NCBI GenBank assembly: GCA_020854975.1 | Contig: JAHKLQ010000197.1 | Span: forward strand, 1 to 37,738 | Length of the DNA: 37,738 nucleotides | DNA from: Methanobacterium sp. | GTDB lineage: Archaea; Methanobacteriota; Methanobacteria; Methanobacteriales; Methanobacteriaceae | Direction: 5' to 3' | Shown here: positions 1-16,349 of the stretch, piece by piece | Layout: every line of letters starts with the position of its first letter | Position numbering within the stretch: the first letter of the stretch is position 1 | The notes under the pieces: model-generated | What the model was told of the DNA's origin: nothing | The model's input: only the letters and a program-made list of their open reading frames with translations | Database searches by the model: none | Position numbers and translations under genes: made by a program

Positions 1-1
1 C

Positions 2-73
2 ATTTTAAGGGAAATTGGTGAAGAAAGTTTTATAGGGAGCTTATGCAGTTATATAAAAGATGAACAAAGTTAG
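2..73 (+). CDS. Partial 3' end of an unknown upstream gene
   Basis: From base 2 one frame reads without a stop to TAG at 71-73, giving 23 residues that end in SYIKDEQS. The composition (E, K, I and S rich, no obvious low complexity) resembles coding sequence of the neighbouring genes. The start lies outside the window, so no domain can be seen and no function is proposed. After the stop, about 130 bases of AT-rich spacer lead to the next gene. The call is weak because a run this short can be open by chance. Confidence 0.3.
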   Translation: MLREIGEESFIGSLCSYIKDEQS

Positions 74-202
74 AATACCAAATTATCATTATACATTCTT
101 AGGGCATCCATATACATTCCTAGGAAAAAGAAAACCCTGAATAAGTACAATTCTGCAGTAATGCAGAAGCAAATTATCATAATATTATTAAAGGTGAGTT
201 AG

Positions 203-958
203 ATGGGCTATTTAATTTGTGAAAAATGTGGGGGTTACTATGAACTACAATCAGGAGAATCACCTGATGACTTTTCTGATGAATGTGAATGTGGGGGTAA
301 ATTAATCTATTCAGAAACTCTGGAAGTGTTGGGAGAGACTGATAGGATTGAAGGTACCGAAGATGTTGAAGGTAAAAAAAAGGTTGAGGATACAGGAGAT
401 GTTAAGGGTAGTGTAGAGGTTGAATATCCTGAAGAAGTTGAGGAAACTGAAAAGATTGAAGATGCCGAAGAAACACAGATCATTCAACAAGAATCATCAG
501 AAAATCAAGAGGCAACCCCCTCATATGAATATGAACCTCCCATAAAAAAAAGAGGAGAAAGTATTGAAGAGTATAAAGCTACATTTGAAGCTAGATCTCA
601 ACTAAATGACCTTAAACGTGCTTCAGATGTACAGGAAATATTGGATGTTAAAGGATCTTACCTGATTAAAGGTAAAGGTGCTGGTGATTCCCTTAAAGTT
701 ATTGATGAAGGGATAGAAACTGGGGATGGACAATTTATTAGATTTGAAGATATAATCAGCATCAAAGCTGAAGAAAATGAAACTTCAAGAAAATCAGGAT
801 TTAAAAGCTTATTTTCACGTGATATATTAATAGCTGCCAGTAAAAGAGATTTAATAATCAAATCTAGTGAAGGTGAAATTGAATTAAAAGATGTTTGGAA
901 GAAAGATGCCGAAAAACTGGTTAGTTTTGTAAATAGAAGGTTAATTAAGATTAATTAA
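203..958 (+). CDS. Zinc-ribbon protein with acidic linker and PH-like C-terminal domain
   Basis: This is a 251-residue protein of unknown function. The N-terminus has paired cysteines (C6, C9 and C28, C30), resembling a small zinc ribbon. Residues about 35-105 are a Glu/Asp/Val-rich low-complexity linker. The last 100 residues alternate short beta-like strands ([17 protein letters not shown], then [16 protein letters not shown]) and end in a helix, a pattern like bacterial PH/GRAM-type domains. The start is ATG, preceded by AAAGGTGAG with good spacing. No membrane segment is visible. It stands alone, with 251 bases before the next gene. A Methanobacteriales-type hypothetical is likely; the zinc-ribbon reading is firmer than the PH reading. 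Confidence 0.6.
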   Translation: MGYLICEKCGGYYELQSGESPDDFSDECECGGKLIYSETLEVLGETDRIEGTEDVEGKKKVEDTGDVKGSVEVEYPEEVEETEKIEDAEETQIIQQESSENQEATPSYEYEPPIKKRGESIEEYKATFEARSQLNDLKRASDVQEILDVKGSYLIKGKGAGDSLKVIDEGIETGDGQFIRFEDIISIKAEENETSRKSGFKSLFSRDILIAASKRDLIIKSSEGEIELKDVWKKDAEKLVSFVNRRLIKIN

Positions 959-1209
959 TAGAGAAATAATGTTTATTTAGTATTCTGGTGAAACTCTCTG
1001 CACTCTCATTAAATTGGTCAAATAAAAAAAATATTTCTGGGATGGAAAAATTTTATTTAAAGCTTAAGGAATATGAGATCATAATAAAATTGTTGAATTT
1101 ATGAGATCAAAGTTTTTAGGATATCTCCATTTTTGAGAGATTATGAAAAAAGTTTTTAAACTATTCATATTATAGTTTATTAAACCTAGATATATCTGGA
1201 GGATGAAAG

Positions 1210-1815
1210 GTGCCCAAGAGTATTAAGGACATTTTAATTGAAATGAAGAACATGTCCGAATTAATGGTAGACTTAGCATATTCTGCACTACTTTTTAACA
1301 GTAAAGATGCGGCAGAAGAAGTTATAAAGCTTGAAAACAAGGTTAACAGGCTTAACTATCAAATTAAGAAAGAATCACTCCTCGCTGCAAGAACAGTGGA
1401 GGATGCAGAAAAATTAACCGCTCTCCTGGAAGTAGGGGAAGCTGCAGAAACCATAGCAGACTCAGCAAAAGACATAGCCGATCTGGTTTTAAAAGATATG
1501 AAACCACATCCTGTGTTTAAAATGGTTATGGAAGAGTCCGATGAAGTTATAATGAGAGTTGAAATCTCTGAAGGTTCAGAACTGATTGATAAATCTTTGG
1601 GAGAGCTTTTACTCGCTACCCGAACTGGGATGACAGTTATTGCCATCAGAAGGAATGAATCCTGGATCTATGGACCGGACAGAAATACCATAATATCTGC
1701 TGGAGATGCACTTATAGCTAAAGGAAACGAAACTGGTGGAGCTCTGCTTACACAACTTGCCAGTGGGGAAACCAAGCTAGAAGATCTTGAATATGAAGAA
1801 TTTGCTGAAGATTAA
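1210..1815 (+). CDS. PhoU-like / TrkA-C (RCK_C) domain protein, probable transporter regulator
   Basis: The protein has 201 residues. Residues 1-100 form PhoU-like helices ([18 protein letters not shown], then a long helix with [12 protein letters not shown]). Residues about 112-190 are a TrkA-C domain, with the typical pattern [20 protein letters not shown] followed by a Gly-rich turn and DALIAKG. In this family the RCK_C domain binds a ligand such as a nucleotide and gates or regulates cation transporters. The start is GTG, preceded by GGAGGATG; the ATG at 1203 is out of frame. An Lrp-type regulator and an MgtE-like transporter follow on the same strand, so I infer that this protein is the cytosolic regulatory partner of that transporter. 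A plain oligo-T run at 1837-1844 may end its transcript. Confidence 0.8.
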   Translation: MPKSIKDILIEMKNMSELMVDLAYSALLFNSKDAAEEVIKLENKVNRLNYQIKKESLLAARTVEDAEKLTALLEVGEAAETIADSAKDIADLVLKDMKPHPVFKMVMEESDEVIMRVEISEGSELIDKSLGELLLATRTGMTVIAIRRNESWIYGPDRNTIISAGDALIAKGNETGGALLTQLASGETKLEDLEYEEFAED

Positions 1816-1930
1816 ATTTAATTAATCTAATAACTATTTTTTTTCCTATAGAACATTTTAGAAATTTCTAAATCAACGCTACAAATTTAGAAAAATACCA
1901 ATTTTTTTAAAGATTTTTGGTAATATTCCC

Positions 1931-1943
1931 AAACCTTTATAAG
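1931..1943 (+). promoter_or_regulatory. Likely archaeal promoter (BRE/TATA) of the Lrp/AsnC gene
   Basis: AAACC followed directly by TTTATAAG matches the archaeal BRE plus TATA arrangement. It lies about 50 bases before the ATG of the regulator, which would give a leader of roughly 25 bases. The spacer around it is otherwise featureless and AT-rich. Confidence 0.5.
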
Positions 1944-1990
1944 TACATGTGGAGATATTTTATTCTGTATTATGGTAAGGTGTTGGAAAA

Positions 1991-2428
1991 ATGGATGATG
2001 TAGATTTAGCTATAATCCGTTCTCTGATTAAAAATTCGAGGATTACTATATCTCAAATGTCAAAAGAGATTGATATTCCTGATGCAACCATATCTAACAG
2101 ACTTAAAAAATTGGAAAAAGACGTGATAAAACGTTACACTCTGATACCTGACTGGCAGAAAATTGGTCTGGAAATAACTTCCATAATTATTATCCAGACA
2201 GAATCTGAAAGGCATGAATTAGTTAAAGAGGAACTTTCAAGGCTTAAAGAAGTGTCAGAAGTTTACAGTGTATCTGGAGAGTATGATATTCTAATTAAAG
2301 TTTGGGTTAAAAGCATTGAGGACTTGAATCAATTGATAAATTCAAAAATCCGTTCAATTGACGGTGTTGAAGATTTAACTGAAATGATAGTAATGGAACG
2401 AGTTAAAGAGGATGTACCAGCACTTTAA
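1991..2428 (+). CDS. Lrp/AsnC family transcriptional regulator
   Basis: The protein has 145 residues, the usual size for the family. Residues 1-60 are an AsnC-type winged helix-turn-helix ([15 protein letters not shown], then [20 protein letters not shown]), which binds DNA. Residues 65-140 are the ligand-binding RAM/AsnC_trans domain, with [19 protein letters not shown] and a closing VMERV strand. Such proteins work as dimers or octamers that sense small molecules, often amino acids. The start is ATG with AAGGTG upstream and a good TATA box. It sits between the PhoU/TrkA-C gene and the MgtE-like gene and might control either one, but this is inference from position only. Confidence 0.9.
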   Translation: MDDVDLAIIRSLIKNSRITISQMSKEIDIPDATISNRLKKLEKDVIKRYTLIPDWQKIGLEITSIIIIQTESERHELVKEELSRLKEVSEVYSVSGEYDILIKVWVKSIEDLNQLINSKIRSIDGVEDLTEMIVMERVKEDVPAL

Positions 2429-2548
2429 CAGATAAAAAAAGATAGAAATGTTAGGAAATCAAATTATAATTAATAAGAAAAACGATTTGAAACATTTATT
2501 TGAATTATACTTGGTAAAATCAGCCCGTACGTAATTTTAGGGTGGTTA

Positions 2549-3899
<1,351 letters not shown>

Positions 3900-4075
3900 T
3901 TTGAAAAATTAGTTTAAAAGTAGTGTAATGTTTCATCATTCATTTTTCCAATGATTGGTGGATATTTAGAAGATTTAAAAATTATTATATTGATAACTTT
4001 CTCCCATGAGGGAAGGTTTTGTTATATCCAACAGATCGTAAATCACTAAGAATTACAGTATTCCATTATATAAGC

Positions 4076-4864
4076 TTATTTGAAGAATTTAAGTTCCATT
4101 TTTCCTTTGTCTATTTGAATGTAGCTGTTTTGTTTATCTTTTTCAGGTAGTTCATCAATCCATGATCCTGTATTGGCCACTTTTCTATCTTTATCAATGA
4201 ATGGTCGATGAGTGTGGCCAAAAACAAGGTTTTCATCAGGTCTCATACCTAACAAAAAGTTTTTTCCACTAAAAGTTGCAAATTCATCTAATTTATTAGC
4301 ATTTTCCCTTTCTAACGGACTATCGGTCATAGTTCTCATAAATCTCTGTTTTTTCGTTATAAATCCAATTGCTTCCCATATTTTACTTAAAAGTGCACCA
4401 ACGGTGTCCTTGTTATAACACATTTCATTGTTGAATTCTTCATACATCTCAATAGAACCAGGGAATTCCCATAGTTGCGCCTCTAATTCATAACCATGGA
4501 TGAAAAAGAAACTCTCTTTCCCACTTTTAAGCCTTAAAGATTTAGAAATCGTAACTTTATTATCAATATTATATTTTTTACCCGAATCAAAAGTATAATA
4601 TCTCTTGTTTAAGTCTAAAATATAGTAATCATGGTTCCCGGCTATGTAATGGATTTCATCAGCGTTTAAACTGTTTAATTTAAATAATATATCGTTGTTT
4701 TCTTTAACTATTTCTGCGTTATTGCGTCTCCAGAGGTCTAAGATATCACCCAACAGTACTAAATGTTCAATTTCCACATCTTCCAGTGTATCTAAAAAAT
4801 TGAGGAAAGCATCACGATTTGACTTCTCAAAACCCAAATGTACATCTGAAACCACTAAAATCAT
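4076..4864 (-). CDS. Calcineurin-like metallophosphoesterase
   Basis: This is a 262-residue cytosolic enzyme with the full set of calcineurin-type metal motifs: DVHLG near the N-terminus, GDILD at about residue 40, GNHDYY at about 97, HGYE in the middle and GHTHRP near the C-terminus. The overall pattern resembles the UDP-2,3-diacylglucosamine hydrolase/YfcE-type branch, but the substrate cannot be told from sequence, and Methanobacteriales do not make lipid A. ATG at 4864 is preferred over the TTG one codon upstream because AAGGAG lies 8 bases before it. The gene starts 12 bases after the stop of the EEP-family gene, so the two form an operon. Confidence 0.85.
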   Translation of the reverse strand: MILVVSDVHLGFEKSNRDAFLNFLDTLEDVEIEHLVLLGDILDLWRRNNAEIVKENNDILFKLNSLNADEIHYIAGNHDYYILDLNKRYYTFDSGKKYNIDNKVTISKSLRLKSGKESFFFIHGYELEAQLWEFPGSIEMYEEFNNEMCYNKDTVGALLSKIWEAIGFITKKQRFMRTMTDSPLERENANKLDEFATFSGKNFLLGMRPDENLVFGHTHRPFIDKDRKVANTGSWIDELPEKDKQNSYIQIDKGKMELKFFK

Positions 4865-4876
4865 CAATAAGTCTCC

Positions 4877-5803
4877 TTAACTAAGTTCTATATCCATATA
4901 AACAGTTGCATGGTCAGATGCCACAGGTTTCTTATTACCAACTTCTGCAAATCTGGGCCCAGTATATTTCACAGCTTTTTTGGCAATACCTTTGCGCATT
5001 ATTTCAGGTTTTCCAGAATTTTCATCAGCCAATGATTTTGACAGGAAGATATAGTCTAATTGTTTGTATTCTTTAGCCTTGGCATAGAAGTGAGTCCATT
5101 GTTCATCTGCAGGTAATCTTTCAACAACATTCACGAGTCCAGGGTGGTTTAATAAGATGTCTAATGAAGTTCCTTCACCAGGGTAGTCATTGAGATCGCC
5201 CAGTACTATGAAATTTCCATTGTAGTCTATATCCTTCCACTGGGAATCTACAATTTCTGCAACCTTTTTTGCCTGTTCGAAGCGTTTTGGTTTAGTGTTA
5301 GTACGTGCTTCTTCTGAATTTTTGGCTTTTGTATCTAACATAGATTTAAAGTGGTTGATGTAGAGTGTTAATGGTTTTCCATCTATATCCAGTAACACTT
5401 CTAGGCAGTCTCGTGAGAAAAGCCATGGCCATTTGGATTTTGGAATTTCGGTGTGATCATTTCGGTGTGTTCGTGCAGAAATTATAGGATATTTACTTAA
5501 AAGGGCTACGTCGATTCCACGTGGGTCATGACTATCAATTAAAAGACTTTCTTTATAACCCAATTTTTTCATGTATTTAGATGTGAAACGGTCGAGTATT
5601 GTGAGGTTTTCAACTTCCATCAGTGCAATTACATCCGCGTTAACTTCACTAATTGCCTTAGCTGTAATTTGTTTTTCATCCTCATCTAAAAGGTCAAAAG
5701 CAAGGTTATTAATACTAAAACCATCTAAAGCAGTTGGATCAACATTTTTCTTAAATTTATATCTGGCAAAAAGGTTTTCACAGTTAAAAGTAGCAATACG
5801 CAC
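4877..5803 (-). CDS. Endonuclease/exonuclease/phosphatase (EEP) family protein
   Basis: The protein has 308 residues. Motifs of the EEP fold (DNase I, exonuclease III) are in order: RIATFNCENLF at the start with the conserved Asn, ALMEVENL with the metal-binding Glu, NHFKS with the catalytic His, VLGDLNDYP, and a closing SDHATVYMDIEL with the Asp-His pair. No signal peptide is seen. A longer reading frame begins at ATG 5839, but GTG at 5803 has a strong AGGGGGT exactly 7 bases upstream (5811-5817) and places the first EEP strand at the N-terminus, so I use it. The substrate (DNA, phospholipid or nucleotide) is open. It is cotranscribed with the metallophosphoesterase downstream. Confidence 0.85.
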   Translation of the reverse strand: MRIATFNCENLFARYKFKKNVDPTALDGFSINNLAFDLLDEDEKQITAKAISEVNADVIALMEVENLTILDRFTSKYMKKLGYKESLLIDSHDPRGIDVALLSKYPIISARTHRNDHTEIPKSKWPWLFSRDCLEVLLDIDGKPLTLYINHFKSMLDTKAKNSEEARTNTKPKRFEQAKKVAEIVDSQWKDIDYNGNFIVLGDLNDYPGEGTSLDILLNHPGLVNVVERLPADEQWTHFYAKAKEYKQLDYIFLSKSLADENSGKPEIMRKGIAKKAVKYTGPRFAEVGNKKPVASDHATVYMDIELS

Positions 5804-5960
5804 CCCAAATACCCCCTGAACTATTTTATTAATTAACAATTTCCTTTCATTACTATCTTCACATAATTATTTAATAAAAAGTATAAATAATTATACTATA
5901 GAAAAATCGTTTGAGAGAAACCATCTCATAATTTTGTTTAATTAAAAGGGAGGGAATGAA

Positions 5961-6560
5961 ATGGAGATTTATGTGTATCTTATTGCTGGAATTATATTGG
6001 GTCTTACTGGACAACTAATTAGAGTGGTAGTAGGTATAAAAAAGCAATATGATTCAACTGAAAATCCAACTGCATCAACTGTTACAACAACAAAGGCCAT
6101 TTTAAATACAAATACTGAAAATCCACAAACAGTAACTAATAAAATTTCTACATTCTGGAATAACAAACAGTTTTTCGTTAGCTTATTTATTGGGGCAGTT
6201 GCTGGAGCTTTAGCATCGCTCTTTCTATCTGAAGCTGGCATATCTATGAATGCAGAATTTTATCTTGCTGTAATTGCTGCTGGTTATGCAGGTACAGATT
6301 TTATAGAAGGGCTTGTGAGAACCAAGGCACCCAAAGTCACTACTGAAGAACTTAAAGTAGTAGAAGAAGAAAAAAAGAAATTAAAAACAGAAACAATGGC
6401 AAATCTTAAAGAACTAAAACAGTTCAAAGATGATGGTATAATAACTGAAGATGAGTTTGGTGAAATGAAAGAAAAATACATTAAAAGTTTATTGACTTCG
6501 GATGAGGAAAAAATTAAAGAACAGAAAATAAGTGAAGTACTTGAAAAATTGGAAAAATAA
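5961..6560 (+). CDS. Membrane protein with C-terminal SHOCT-like domain
   Basis: This 199-residue protein is of unknown function. Hydrophobic segments are at about residues 1-27, 71-93 and 98-118, and a Thr/Asn-rich stretch (about 30-62) lies between the first two. The C-terminal 70 residues are charged and helical. They contain NLKELKQFKDDGIITEDEF, the hallmark of the SHOCT domain: a short helix, then DGIITxEEF, often found at the ends of membrane and phage-type proteins as an oligomerisation piece. The start is ATG with AAGGGAGGGAA upstream. It is transcribed divergently from the EEP operon across a 157-base spacer containing TATA-like sequence on both strands. Confidence 0.65.
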   Translation: MEIYVYLIAGIILGLTGQLIRVVVGIKKQYDSTENPTASTVTTTKAILNTNTENPQTVTNKISTFWNNKQFFVSLFIGAVAGALASLFLSEAGISMNAEFYLAVIAAGYAGTDFIEGLVRTKAPKVTTEELKVVEEEKKKLKTETMANLKELKQFKDDGIITEDEFGEMKEKYIKSLLTSDEEKIKEQKISEVLEKLEK

Positions 6561-6706
6561 CTTTAATTCAAATTATTTTTAATAACTTCAGTCATGCTGT
6601 GCTTTAACGATCGAACATATTTTTCAATATTATGCTATGTTCAATTAAAGAAATGAAATTACTACTAAAATAATGAAAATCCAAATTGTAGCTATTTTAT
6701 ATTTAG

Positions 6707-8056
6707 TTAAATCCCTTCATTATATTTTAATCGTTTAAAAATGATTTTATATTTGGTTCCCTCATTTCGATCTACTTCTAATCTACCGTCTAACTGTTTC
6801 ACAAGACTATTAACTAATTGCAGGCCTAAAGAGTCTGTAGTTTCTATGTTAACATCTTCAGGTAATCCCACCCCATCATCTGCCACCAGCAATTCATAAT
6901 CATCGTTGGATTTGAACTGGAGTTTTATATTACCACTCCTTTGGGGAAATGCGTATTTGATACTGTTGGTTACCAGTTCATTAATTATCAAACCTAAGGG
7001 TATGCCAGTATCTATATCCACCTTCAAGTCTTCAATGTCAAATTCAGGAACAATACTACCATTAACTCCATAAGAGTACAGTACATTGTTAACTAGTTCC
7101 ATGATATACTCTTTAATGCGGATATTGGTAAAAGTAGGGGACTGATAAAGTTTTTCATGGATCATGGCCATGGTCTTAACCCTGCCCTGGCTTTCCTTCA
7201 ATAAATCAACAGAATCATCTTCCACATACCTTTCCTGTAAACTCAGTAAACTGGAAATTATCTGAAGATTATTCTTAACCCGATGATGAATCTCACGAAG
7301 CAGAACCTCCTTGTCAGACAGAGATTCTTTAAGTTTATTTTCTGCCTGCACCCGTTTAGTAATATTCAGCATGGTCCCAAACACAACCTCATCAGTCAAA
7401 TGGGCTCTGATAAGAATGTTAATAACTTTACCATCAGAGGTGAGCATTTCAAATTCATCTTCAGCTGAATAACCCTGTTTAAGTTCTTCAATAAACCTCT
7501 GCCGATCTGAAGGATTTTTATAAAGATCCAAAGATTTTTTTCTTAATACCTCATCAACAGTTTCAAATTTGAACCTATCAGCCATAGCTTTATTTACAAA
7601 AAGAATATCACCATCTAAACTGGTTTTAAAAACTGCAACCATGGAATTATCCACAGATTCAAGATAATCCCTCTCATCATGGCTTAATATCTGTTTAGAC
7701 TTTTGAAGTGCCACTTCAATGGTGAATTTAAGATTATGAATATTACAAGGTTTGACCAAGTAACCGTAAGGATCAGTTAACATGGCCTTCTGAAATGTAG
7801 GTTCACTGTAATGACCTGTAAGGTATACCACGGGTGTGTTCAACTTTTTAATTTCTGAAGCTACCCCTATACCATCCTTATCTCCTTTAAGAACTATGTC
7901 CATTAAAACAAGATCTGGTTGTAACTCCATTACTTTATTAACTGCTTCTTCGCCATTAGAAGCAATATCAGGTACAGAATAACCAAAAGACTCTAATTGA
8001 TTTTTAAGATCCAAGGCCTCAACAACTTCATCCTCAACCAAGAGGATACTAACCAT
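6707..8056 (-). CDS. Response regulator-PAS-histidine kinase hybrid (HisKA_2 type)
   Basis: The protein has 449 residues. Residues 1-120 form a receiver domain with acidic pair VEDE, phosphoacceptor Asp 53 in LVLMDIVL, Thr in VVYLTGH and Lys in YLVKP. A PAS domain follows at about 130-235. The phosphotransfer region EIHHRVKNNLQII (His 257 or 258) belongs to the HisKA_2/HWE-like class, and the HATPase has its N box (NELVTNSIKYAF) and G box (DDGVGLP). It has no membrane segment, so it is a cytosolic sensor. ATG at 8056 is chosen over GTG six codons upstream because GAGGGG lies 6 bases before it. The partner regulator is not adjacent. Confidence 0.9.
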   Translation of the reverse strand: MVSILLVEDEVVEALDLKNQLESFGYSVPDIASNGEEAVNKVMELQPDLVLMDIVLKGDKDGIGVASEIKKLNTPVVYLTGHYSEPTFQKAMLTDPYGYLVKPCNIHNLKFTIEVALQKSKQILSHDERDYLESVDNSMVAVFKTSLDGDILFVNKAMADRFKFETVDEVLRKKSLDLYKNPSDRQRFIEELKQGYSAEDEFEMLTSDGKVINILIRAHLTDEVVFGTMLNITKRVQAENKLKESLSDKEVLLREIHHRVKNNLQIISSLLSLQERYVEDDSVDLLKESQGRVKTMAMIHEKLYQSPTFTNIRIKEYIMELVNNVLYSYGVNGSIVPEFDIEDLKVDIDTGIPLGLIINELVTNSIKYAFPQRSGNIKLQFKSNDDYELLVADDGVGLPEDVNIETTDSLGLQLVNSLVKQLDGRLEVDRNEGTKYKIIFKRLKYNEGI

Positions 8057-8391
8057 CAAAATCCCCTCAAACACCTAAATTTATAATGAAATTTTTTTAA
8101 ATAGATATCAGTAGATGAACCTTTTATTAATAGATTTCTGTTAATTAACAAAATTGATGAAAAATAAAAAAATTCATATTCTGCCTTAAAGGAGTCAATA
8201 ATTATTTTTGTCTATTTAAATCCAATTTAAATGAAGTTATAAACCTTTGAAGAGATCATACTCTTTTTTAATCTACAAAAACAGTATTGAATCCTCAAAT
8301 TTTAAAAAAAATATAACTGGTTTTAATAAAAGTTTCCAACCAGTTACTAATTTTAGAGTAGGATTCCAGTATCATAACCGGATTTATTCGA
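8057..8391. other. AT-rich spacer between rfcL and the sensor kinase gene
   Basis: This 335-base spacer has no open frame with a ribosome site. It holds the rfcL hairpin terminator (listed separately) at its right end. The left end must contain the promoter of the kinase gene, but I cannot pick one TATA box among several AT-rich candidates. Confidence 0.5.
8304..8346 (-). terminator. Hairpin plus oligo-T terminator after rfcL
   Basis: On the minus strand a perfect 9-base stem (TAACTGGTT paired with AACCAGTTA, plus-strand positions 8314-8322 and 8338-8346) with a 15-base loop is followed almost at once by a run of eight T (plus-strand A at 8304-8311). It begins about 45 bases after the rfcL stop codon. 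Structure and T-run together make transcript ending likely for the rfcS-rfcL operon. Confidence 0.6.
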
Positions 8392-9882
8392 TTACTGGAA
8401 ACTGAAAAGCGAAACCTGCTTCCTGTTATCTTTTGGTTCAGACTTCCCAGGATCACTCTCATCTTTAGATGTAGTTTTTGAAGAATTATTACTCTTCTTA
8501 TTTCCTTTATTCTGTGATTTGGAATTTTCTGGAACAGTTTCAGCTTTCACATCTTTAGAACCTTTTTTAAGGGATTTTTTTGGAGCAATTTTCGAGGATT
8601 TTGATTGAGGTTCAGATTTGGTTTTGGGTTTAGTTTTACCTTTAGCCTTAGAAGCCTTTTTTGGTTTCTTCCTTTTAATTTTCCGCTTCCTGAACTGTTT
8701 AACCTCGGCATCATCCAAGTCAAAGTAGTCAGCCAGGTCTCGGGCTAGATCCTCTGGTTGGAACATGATCTCAAAGTAGGGGAACTGTTCAATAGCCACT
8801 TTCCGGGAGGTGTGCATTTTCTCACCCATCTTAGTTGCCACCCGATCCCTGAGGTCTCTTTTAGCCCGGTTCTTGGATAGTTTAGTGTAAAAGGTGGAAC
8901 TGGCATATCTACTGAACTTTTTGTAGGTTTCATCCTTGGCCATGGCCACCCCTACACCCATAAGATCATAGGTGTACTTCCAGTAACCATAATGTCGGGT
9001 GTGGAAAGCCCGACCCAGATACATATCTGCCTCAGCCACAGCATCATAAGCTTTCTCAATCTCCTCAGGTTTTTCATATTCCCGGGGAATGTTTTCTGTG
9101 ATCTGTTCCAGGATAAAAGCTGGATCTGCTTCTAAACGGAGTGCATCACGAATATGTCGCGGATTTTTGCTTTTAAGCACAGTTCTGACAGAATCAAAGA
9201 CATTGTTGGTTTCATCCTTTTCTGATACGGTTTCCAAATCCTCAGAGGTGATCTTATCCTTTCCCTGGGCAATCACTTGCAGATCATTAATGGCAGATCT
9301 AAGATCACCCCGTGATCTCTTGGCCAGGGTGCGAAGTACATGTTCCTCAAAATCAACACCTTCCTTAGCACAAATTCGCTTTAAAAGAGCCACAATGGAG
9401 TTGGTGTGCACCTTACGGATTTTTATAACATTACACTTGGATTTCAGGCTGGTGATACGTTTACTGTAAAAGTCATTAGCCATCATGATCATGGGATGAT
9501 GCCCTTCTTTGATGATCTTGTTTATGGCCCTTATACCACCACGATCCTCATTACCATGCAATCCATCCACTTCATCCAAGATAATCAGCTTCTTACCCTT
9601 ACCAAATAGGGATGTGGAGGCTGAGGCTTCTCCTATGGTGTTCATTATAATATCAAAGGATCTTTTATCACTGGCATTAAGTTCAATATGATCAGAAAAG
9701 TACACGGCTATTAAATGGGCTAGGGTGGTTTTACCCGTACCCGGGGGGCCTATGAGCAGGAGACATTTTTGGGGTTCTCCATGCTCCCAACTTTCCACCC
9801 ATTCATCGATCTCTTCTACAGCCTTTTTATTCCCCAGAACTTCATCCATCTTCCGGGGACGGTATTTTTCAGTCCACAACAT
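8392..9882 (-). CDS. rfcL: Replication factor C large subunit (clamp loader)
   Basis: The protein has 496 residues. It is the large subunit of the archaeal clamp loader, which opens the PCNA ring and places it on primed DNA using ATP. The AAA+ motifs are Walker [10 protein letters not shown] near residue 45, Walker [11 protein letters not shown], and sensor region [11 protein letters not shown]. The collar domain continues to about residue 390. The last 100 residues are a Lys/Ser-rich, probably unstructured tail that ends in QVSLFSFQ, a PCNA-interacting (PIP) motif at the very C-terminus. The start ATG follows the rfcS stop after one base, so the two genes are translationally linked. A hairpin terminator follows. 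Confidence 0.97.
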   Translation of the reverse strand: MLWTEKYRPRKMDEVLGNKKAVEEIDEWVESWEHGEPQKCLLLIGPPGTGKTTLAHLIAVYFSDHIELNASDKRSFDIIMNTIGEASASTSLFGKGKKLIILDEVDGLHGNEDRGGIRAINKIIKEGHHPMIMMANDFYSKRITSLKSKCNVIKIRKVHTNSIVALLKRICAKEGVDFEEHVLRTLAKRSRGDLRSAINDLQVIAQGKDKITSEDLETVSEKDETNNVFDSVRTVLKSKNPRHIRDALRLEADPAFILEQITENIPREYEKPEEIEKAYDAVAEADMYLGRAFHTRHYGYWKYTYDLMGVGVAMAKDETYKKFSRYASSTFYTKLSKNRAKRDLRDRVATKMGEKMHTSRKVAIEQFPYFEIMFQPEDLARDLADYFDLDDAEVKQFRKRKIKRKKPKKASKAKGKTKPKTKSEPQSKSSKIAPKKSLKKGSKDVKAETVPENSKSQNKGNKKSNNSSKTTSKDESDPGKSEPKDNRKQVSLFSFQ

Positions 9883-9883
9883 C

Positions 9884-10849
<966 letters not shown>

Positions 10850-11144
10850 GTATATCACCATTTATTTTATCCTAAAAATTATAATCTCTCACAACTTTAA
10901 TTTTCGAAATAATATTTTTGTGAATATCAAAGTTTGATGTGTCAGTTGACATATTAATTCAAATTGATAATTTGTACTACTTGATATGTACTTGGTATTT
11001 TAAAAAGTTTTAAAATATTAAACAATGACCTTTATTTTAAGAATTTCTCCACCTAAATCTGATTTATTTTTAAAATAGTTTACATAAACTTTGTATTCAT
11101 GGTTTAAAAAGGGTTATTTAAAAAAAGAGTGGGTAACTGTGTGT

Positions 11145-14247
<3,103 letters not shown>

Positions 14248-14271
14248 AATCATCACCTATTACCTATGATT

Positions 14272-15728
<1,457 letters not shown>

Positions 15729-15737
15729 CTTAATCCC

Positions 15738-15989
15738 TCAGATAATTCTTTCCAATACGTGATTGACTCTACGGTCAATGTACAGTCGTTTGGCTACGTG
15801 TATATTTTTGTGGGTCATGGCTTGGGCAGGGCAGATCTCATGGCAGGATAAGCAGGCCATACAGTCGTCGACATTTACCACTTCTGTTTTCCACTTCTCT
15901 TCATTCATCTTATACACGTCATTGGGGCAGTCATCCACACAGGATCCGCATCCAACGCATGCATCTTCATCTATTAGGATTTCAACCAT
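15738..15989 (-). CDS. 2x[4Fe-4S] ferredoxin, first gene of the hydrogenase operon
   Basis: This 83-residue protein has two complete [4Fe-4S] motifs: C11, C14, C17, C21 (CVGCGSCVDDCP) and C43, C46, C49, C53 (CMACLSCHEICP). An 18-residue basic C-terminal tail follows. The linker between the clusters is longer than in clostridial ferredoxins, and the protein resembles the 4Fe-4S binding subunits of archaeal oxidoreductases. It is the most likely immediate electron carrier for the hydrogenase encoded downstream. The start is ATG with GAGGCG upstream. The V4R-like gene begins 9 bases after its stop. Confidence 0.85.
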   Translation of the reverse strand: MVEILIDEDACVGCGSCVDDCPNDVYKMNEEKWKTEVVNVDDCMACLSCHEICPAQAMTHKNIHVAKRLYIDRRVNHVLERII

Positions 15990-16349
15990 TTTAACGCCTC
16001 TATTTCCATTTTTAAACCATTCTGTCTATATTTGTCTACAAAAATATTCTGTTTATTTGATAATTATTATTTGTATATATTAATGGCTAATTCTCATTAA
16101 TAATTGTTATAAGTACACATTAAAATGATCATGAATATTCGTTAATAATATGAATATTTGTCACTAATAAGTATTGTGCAATGAATAGTTTAGGTTTATT
16201 CTAATAAAAATACAAATCAACACGTTTATGGTGAACTAATTTAATTTTGCTGGGATTTATCCACTACCATACTTTCATAACTATTATTTTTACTTCATAT
16301 ACTGTAAGGAAGGATATATTATTCAAATAAAAAGAAATAGGATAAGTTA
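15990..16349. promoter_or_regulatory. Spacer holding the hydrogenase operon promoter
   Basis: This 360-base AT-rich spacer has no gene. On the minus strand ATATATAC at 16073-16080 is a candidate TATA box about 84 bases before the ferredoxin start. Upstream of it two near-identical direct repeats, ATGAATATTCGTTAATAA (16131-16148) and ATGAATATTTGTCACTAATAA (16150-16170), lie 19 bases apart, about two helical turns. They would suit a dimeric regulator, though AT-rich chance similarity is possible. Confidence 0.4.
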
